DNA of 64,000 nucleotides. It comes from Stentor coeruleus (lineage: Eukaryota; Ciliophora; Heterotrichea; Heterotrichida; Stentoridae). The notes under the pieces are model-generated. The model was not told the origin of the DNA and did no database searches. It was given only the letters and a program-made list of their open reading frames with translations. Positions 62,024 through 64,000 of this stretch are shown here, one piece after another. The translations under genes were made by a program, and so were the position numbers. How positions within the stretch are numbered: position 1 is the stretch's first letter; the number at the start of each line of letters is the position of its first letter. Where the stretch lies: NCBI GenBank assembly GCA_001970955.1, contig MPUH01000217.1, positions 16,116-80,115 of the forward strand. The letters are read 5' to 3'.

Positions 62024-62042
62024 TATAATACTTGGACTTTAA
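62024..62042. promoter_or_regulatory. 19-nt divergent start-to-start spacer
   Basis: Only 19 nt separate the ATGs of the Whirly-like gene and IFT20. It is the second such head-to-head pair in the window (see 7132-7151), so leaders must be minimal or overlapping. No core promoter element can be assigned. Confidence 0.5.
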
Positions 62043-62456
62043 ATGGACTTTCCTGATAATAATATGGCGGCCGACAAGGTTTCAATAACATTTGATGAAA
62101 GCAATAACATCCGAGTACTTGAATCAGGGTTATTTAACGATTGTCAAATGATGCAGACTGAAGCATATGAATTCATTAACAAAATGAAAAAATTCGATGA
62201 AATGGTTGGGTCTCTTGTTGATGTCTTAGATGGGCAAGCAGTGAAAATCGAACAAGAGAAACTTAGGGCGGTTGGGATAAGAAATCAATTAGAAAACGAA
62301 GCAGAAACTCGTAAGATCAAACAACAAGAACTTGAATTGGTGATAAATGAGAAAAGGGCTGAGCTTGAACGGTATTTATATCAATTAGAAAGTTTAATGA
62401 AAGTTGAAGAAGACCAAAGAAAACTTATTGAAAGACTTAGGAATAATGAAGCATAA
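62043..62456 (+). CDS. IFT20: Intraflagellar transport protein IFT20
   Basis: IFT20 is part of the IFT-B complex and also works at the Golgi, sorting ciliary membrane cargo. The 137-aa length matches the family (132 aa in human). The N-terminal VSITFDESNNIRVLESG corresponds to the conserved family opening, then EAYEFINKMKKFDEMVGSL leads into a coiled coil through the rest, with KLRAVGIRNQL and QELELVINEKRAELERY as the best conserved blocks. It is a single exon, divergent from the Whirly-like gene. Confidence 0.92.
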   Translation: MDFPDNNMAADKVSITFDESNNIRVLESGLFNDCQMMQTEAYEFINKMKKFDEMVGSLVDVLDGQAVKIEQEKLRAVGIRNQLENEAETRKIKQQELELVINEKRAELERYLYQLESLMKVEEDQRKLIERLRNNEA

Positions 62457-63031
62457 TTTATATAAGTATGCATATTTTTGAAAATAGATAAATACAAAAT
62501 ATCATCTAAATTATTACAATATGAAAGTTTGTAAAAATGGAAAGAAATGCATAGATTAAATGCAAGGCTAAAATCATTGTTAAATTTAGTCTTGAAATAT
62601 TAAATTAGGCCTAAATTCTCTCATAAATGTTTTTATCTTACTACTATTATTCCAATGCATTAATATGCCATAATATTCTCTGAAACCTAAATTTAATATT
62701 AAAAAAAATCGTTTTTCATATCATAATTCATTTTAGCTAGCTGATGCTCTGTTTACAATTTTTTTATTATTTTTAGCTGGTGGCCAGTTACTCAGAGTTT
62801 GCAATAAAAATAATAAAATCATCGTTCTTTATGAAAACGAATGAGTGACTTTAATCTGAAAAATTACCTAGGGAAATTTTGCAAGCTTATTTTAAAGCAA
62901 AAGGGTTTAGAATACTCTACAATAAGCGAAAGTGCTTTTCCAGAGGTACTGAGTGTTGACTAGTTCTTCAATAAGGTAAAAGATTAAATTTAAGATAACG
63001 TTGGTTTTAATAATAGGATTATTAAGGGAAA
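62457..63031. other. Intergenic, nothing recognised
   Basis: This is 575 nt. The part at about 62740-62970 is a little richer in G and C than its surroundings, but I find no open frame or known RNA in it. Confidence 0.45.
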
Positions 63032-63796
63032 ATGCAAAGGATGACTAAACAAGAAAAAAAACTCTTGAAATTCAAAGTCAATCAGGAGAACCGCAAAGAA
63101 AAGCGCAAAAGGCAGCATCAAGCGAAAAGGGTAAAAAGAAACCAAATGCTCGGAGAAATGAGTGATGAAGAAAGAAAAGCATATATAGCCCAAGAACGAG
63201 CTGCAGAACAAGCTATAAAAACTGAAAGCGATAGAGTTTCCCAATCTGGCATACCACTAATATTCGATTTTAGCTATTATCCAATGATGACATCAGTTGA
63301 AGCTGGCTCATTACAATCACAAATTTCTGGATCTGTAGGTTTCCTCCGTAAACAAAACCCTCAATATTTCAAGCTTTTATGCTCAAATGTTCCTGAAGGA
63401 TTAGTTGAAAAGCTCTTAAAGCGTGGGGCTAAAAGCTGGAATGTTCAGGTTACTCAGCAAGATATAAAAGATATCCCTGATTTGATAGATAAGAAAATCA
63501 TATATCTTTCACCAGATGCTGATGAACCACTATTAGAAGTTCCAGAAAATTGTGCTTTTGTTATTGGAGGACTTGTTGATAGGACAATAAGAAGTTTACA
63601 AAGTTTACATAGGGCTGGGAATTTAGGGGTTGATGTTAAAAGGCTTCCTATTAAAGAGCATGCTAATAATTTGATTAAGCCTGAGAGAAGAGTTTTTAAT
63701 ATTGATACAGTTGTCCAAGTATTACATTGGCTTGCTGCTGGAGTTGAAGCTAAAGAAGCACTTATAAAAAGTATTCCTAAACGATGGCTAAATTAG
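63032..63796 (+). CDS. TRMT10: TRM10-type tRNA (guanine-9) N1-methyltransferase
   Basis: The enzyme methylates purine 9 of tRNAs using S-adenosylmethionine. The 254-aa protein has a strongly basic, helical N terminus (1-55, QEKKLLKFKVNQENRKEKRK), then the SPOUT domain (about 70-245). Family motifs are visible: LIFDFSYYPMM with catalytic-site Asp, YLSPDADEPL near 155, AFVIGGLVDRTIRS near 178, RLPIKEH near 210 and FNIDTVVQVLHWL near 229. The length fits the cytosolic/nuclear TRM10 rather than the mitochondrial longer form. Whether the target base is G or A cannot be read from sequence. A single exon. Confidence 0.92.
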   Translation: MQRMTKQEKKLLKFKVNQENRKEKRKRQHQAKRVKRNQMLGEMSDEERKAYIAQERAAEQAIKTESDRVSQSGIPLIFDFSYYPMMTSVEAGSLQSQISGSVGFLRKQNPQYFKLLCSNVPEGLVEKLLKRGAKSWNVQVTQQDIKDIPDLIDKKIIYLSPDADEPLLEVPENCAFVIGGLVDRTIRSLQSLHRAGNLGVDVKRLPIKEHANNLIKPERRVFNIDTVVQVLHWLAAGVEAKEALIKSIPKRWLN

Positions 63797-64000
63797 AATA
63801 TAGTTTTTGAATTGATTTAGGAATTATGAGTTTTATTAAATTAACGATTCTTTGTCAAATTTATAAAGCAAACTCTAGATACTGAGTGTTATTTTTATGA
63901 GATTCTCAAATCAATTCTGATTTAAAATTTATTTCATTATTATTTTTTTTTAAGATATATAATTTATTAAGTCTTCTATAAAGTTATAATATATAGAGGT
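63797..64000. other. AT-rich end of window, no gene seen
   Basis: This is about 200 nt of AT-rich spacer. No telomere repeat or open frame was seen. Confidence 0.5.

Noticed and set aside
62740-62970. Possible small RNA between IFT20 and TRM10
   Set aside because: It is slightly less AT-rich, but no C/D or H/ACA boxes in proper arrangement and no known RNA motif could be found.
1-64000. Alternative genetic code (TGA as Trp or TAA/TAG as Gln)
   Set aside because: Conserved proteins use TGG for Trp and end at TAA, TAG or TGA; no conserved domain needs a reassigned stop.
1-64000. CRISPR arrays, bacterial operons or insertion sequences
   Set aside because: No direct-repeat/spacer pattern or prokaryotic signals; the gene content and introns are eukaryotic.

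Overview
The window looks like macronuclear DNA of a heterotrich ciliate, most likely a Stentor species. Three things in the sequence point there. The DNA is very AT-rich, with compact, mostly intron-poor genes. TAA, TAG and TGA all end reading frames, and every Trp inspected is TGG, so the code appears standard (Blepharisma reads TGA as Trp). Where a conserved protein is interrupted, the break is a 15-nt GT...AG intron, the tiny intron class known from Stentor. I could place 13 introns in seven genes; 12 are 15 nt and one is 16 nt.

Layout. 1-10.3 kb: a DHHC palmitoyltransferase, two tandem ankyrin-like paralogues starting MGC, a small membrane protein, a coiled-coil protein, a B-box/kelch protein divergent from a 100-aa protein, a decayed papain-like protease and an MGC-type ubiquitin-like protein. 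11-25.2 kb: sulfite oxidase, a tiny MGCC protein, then two big microtubule polymerisation factors in tandem (CLASP and XMAP215/ch-TOG) followed convergently by a disordered KEN-box protein. 25.4 kb: tRNA-Asp. 27-34.8 kb: a small hypothetical protein, LIN9 (DREAM complex), OPA3-like, an IQ-CBM48-PP2C fusion and an EF-hand protein. 36-42.9 kb: a Crescerin/TOGARAM-like protein with a sphingosine kinase 26 bp behind it, a basic hypothetical protein and a zinc-finger/AT-hook protein. 44.7-55.2 kb: an IQ-MORN protein, an allantoinase-like protein lacking its metal ligands, a Nup98-type nucleoporin and a GRIP golgin. 55.4-60.9 kb: three tandem MFS transporters. 61.4-63.8 kb: a Whirly-like mitochondrial nucleic-acid-binding protein divergent from IFT20, then TRM10 tRNA methyltransferase.

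Themes. All three TOG-array families (CLASP, XMAP215, Crescerin) lie within 25 kb, and IFT20 and a golgin are also present, which suits a heavily ciliated cortex. Seven predicted proteins start with MG plus nearby cysteines, suggesting myristoylation/palmitoylation, and a DHHC enzyme sits in the same window. Two genes encode probable pseudoenzymes (papain-like and allantoinase-like). Four single-N positions are each flanked by a near-identical direct duplication and are best read as unmerged contig overlaps; one of them adds 47 false residues to XMAP215.

Intergenic DNA is long in places (up to 2.9 kb) and mostly featureless AT-rich sequence with a few tandem duplications, one decayed coding-like stretch and two speculative RNA candidates. 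All function calls rest on reading protein motifs by eye; no database search was run.
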